Assembly (NCBI RefSeq): GCF_004369205.1
Contig: NZ_QFGA01000001.1
Location: 620,001-684,000, forward strand
Direction: 5' to 3'
Source: Pelotomaculum schinkii
GTDB lineage: Bacteria > Bacillota > Desulfotomaculia > Desulfotomaculales > Pelotomaculaceae
DNA: 64,000 bases
In this document: positions 63,866-64,000 of the stretch, piece after piece
How positions within the stretch are numbered: position 1 is the first letter of the stretch
Layout of the letters: every line of letters begins with the position of its first letter
Notes under the pieces: generated by a model
Told to the model about the DNA's origin: nothing
The model's input: the letters and a program-made list of their open reading frames with translations, nothing else
Databases searched by the model: none
Translations under genes and position numbers: made by a program

Positions 63866-64000
63866 TTATTCTCCTTCGGGCAGGCAACGGTAGTCCAGCA
63901 ACCTGTTTTCCCACGTACGCATCCTTACCTTACCGTCTCCTTGGTTCAGTATATAAGGAGGCATAACAGGAGTTTTTCCGTAACCGTTGGGGGCATTGAT
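63866..64000 (-). CDS. C-terminal end of an unidentified protein (partial)
   Basis: 44 codons and a stop: INAPNGYGKTPVMPPYIL, then MRTWENRLLDYRCLPEGE. The frame is open to the window edge. I do not recognise the family. Confidence 0.6.
   Translation of the reverse strand: MNAPNGYGKTPVMPPYILNQGDGKVRMRTWENRLLDYRCLPEGE

Overview
The window reads as chromosome of an anaerobic, spore-forming Firmicute of the Peptococcaceae / Desulfotomaculia type, Pelotomaculum-like. Evidence for this: a CwlD spore-cortex-type amidase, Gram-positive S-layer (SLH) proteins, an S-box (SAM-I) riboswitch, Bacillus-type LexA boxes, a selA-selB selenocysteine pair, futalosine-pathway menaquinone genes (mqnA) and an archaeal-like homocysteine synthesis cluster. 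Species assignment is inference. Most genes have strong AGGAGG-like ribosome sites, and GTG/TTG starts are common.

Region by region. 0-2.7 kb: a secreted Ig-like protein, an ExbB/TolQ-like channel and a DUF2149 protein, with a second copy of the secreted protein entering at the left edge. 3.2-6.8 kb: small membrane proteins, an O-methyltransferase, pyruvoyl arginine decarboxylase and CwlD. 6.9-11.7 kb: polyprenyl diphosphate synthase, UbiA prenyltransferase, lysA and a geranylgeranyl-reductase-like flavoprotein. 12-15.5 kb: selB and selA. 15.8-19.4 kb: purL (with PurS-like N-terminus) and purQ. 19.8-24.8 kb: L,D-transpeptidase, a decayed flavoprotein gene, mqnA-menG-polyprenyl-synthase-like genes, speD and ferredoxin. 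24.9-28.3 kb: tRNA-Pro, malic enzyme, NUDIX and PHP genes.

From 28.35 to 40.7 kb lies an accessory island. It is bracketed by partial duplicates of the 3' ends of the NUDIX and PHP genes. Inside is a one-direction gene set: a large secreted repeat protein, an unannotated 31-residue peptide, an SLH protein, an HPr-kinase-like kinase, a PqqD-like protein, an S24/S26-like protease, an ABC exporter and a nucleotidyltransferase. The peptide and the SLH protein end in the same GGEIID tail. With the PqqD (leader-binding) and exporter genes this suggests a peptide- or protein-tail modification system that lacks the cyclase, radical SAM and lanthionine enzymes of known RiPP classes. Two AraC genes (one frameshifted) and a repeated 20-bp site lie upstream. 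This is the best candidate here for an undescribed system.

40.7-46.1 kb: tRNA-Ala, a complete IS200/IS605 element, a methyltransferase, a 58-residue membrane protein and a glycosylation trio (PIG-V-like, GtrA, GT2). 46.3-48.6 kb: small proteins, a LexA/CI-like S24 regulator and a winged-helix-like/GGCT fusion. 48.6-51.5 kb: a SAM riboswitch driving a three-gene homocysteine synthesis operon. 51.5-53 kb: mobile-element debris. 53-58.3 kb: an ABC exporter with a two-component system and a broken BlaI gene. 58.7-60.7 kb: a Cys-rich small protein, a structured RNA resembling the raiA motif, and dinB; both the RNA and dinB have LexA-like boxes. 61-64 kb: sdpR-sdpI, a CLC chloride/proton antiporter and the 3' end of an unidentified gene. 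A roughly 100-bp palindromic repeat is scattered in four intergenic gaps.
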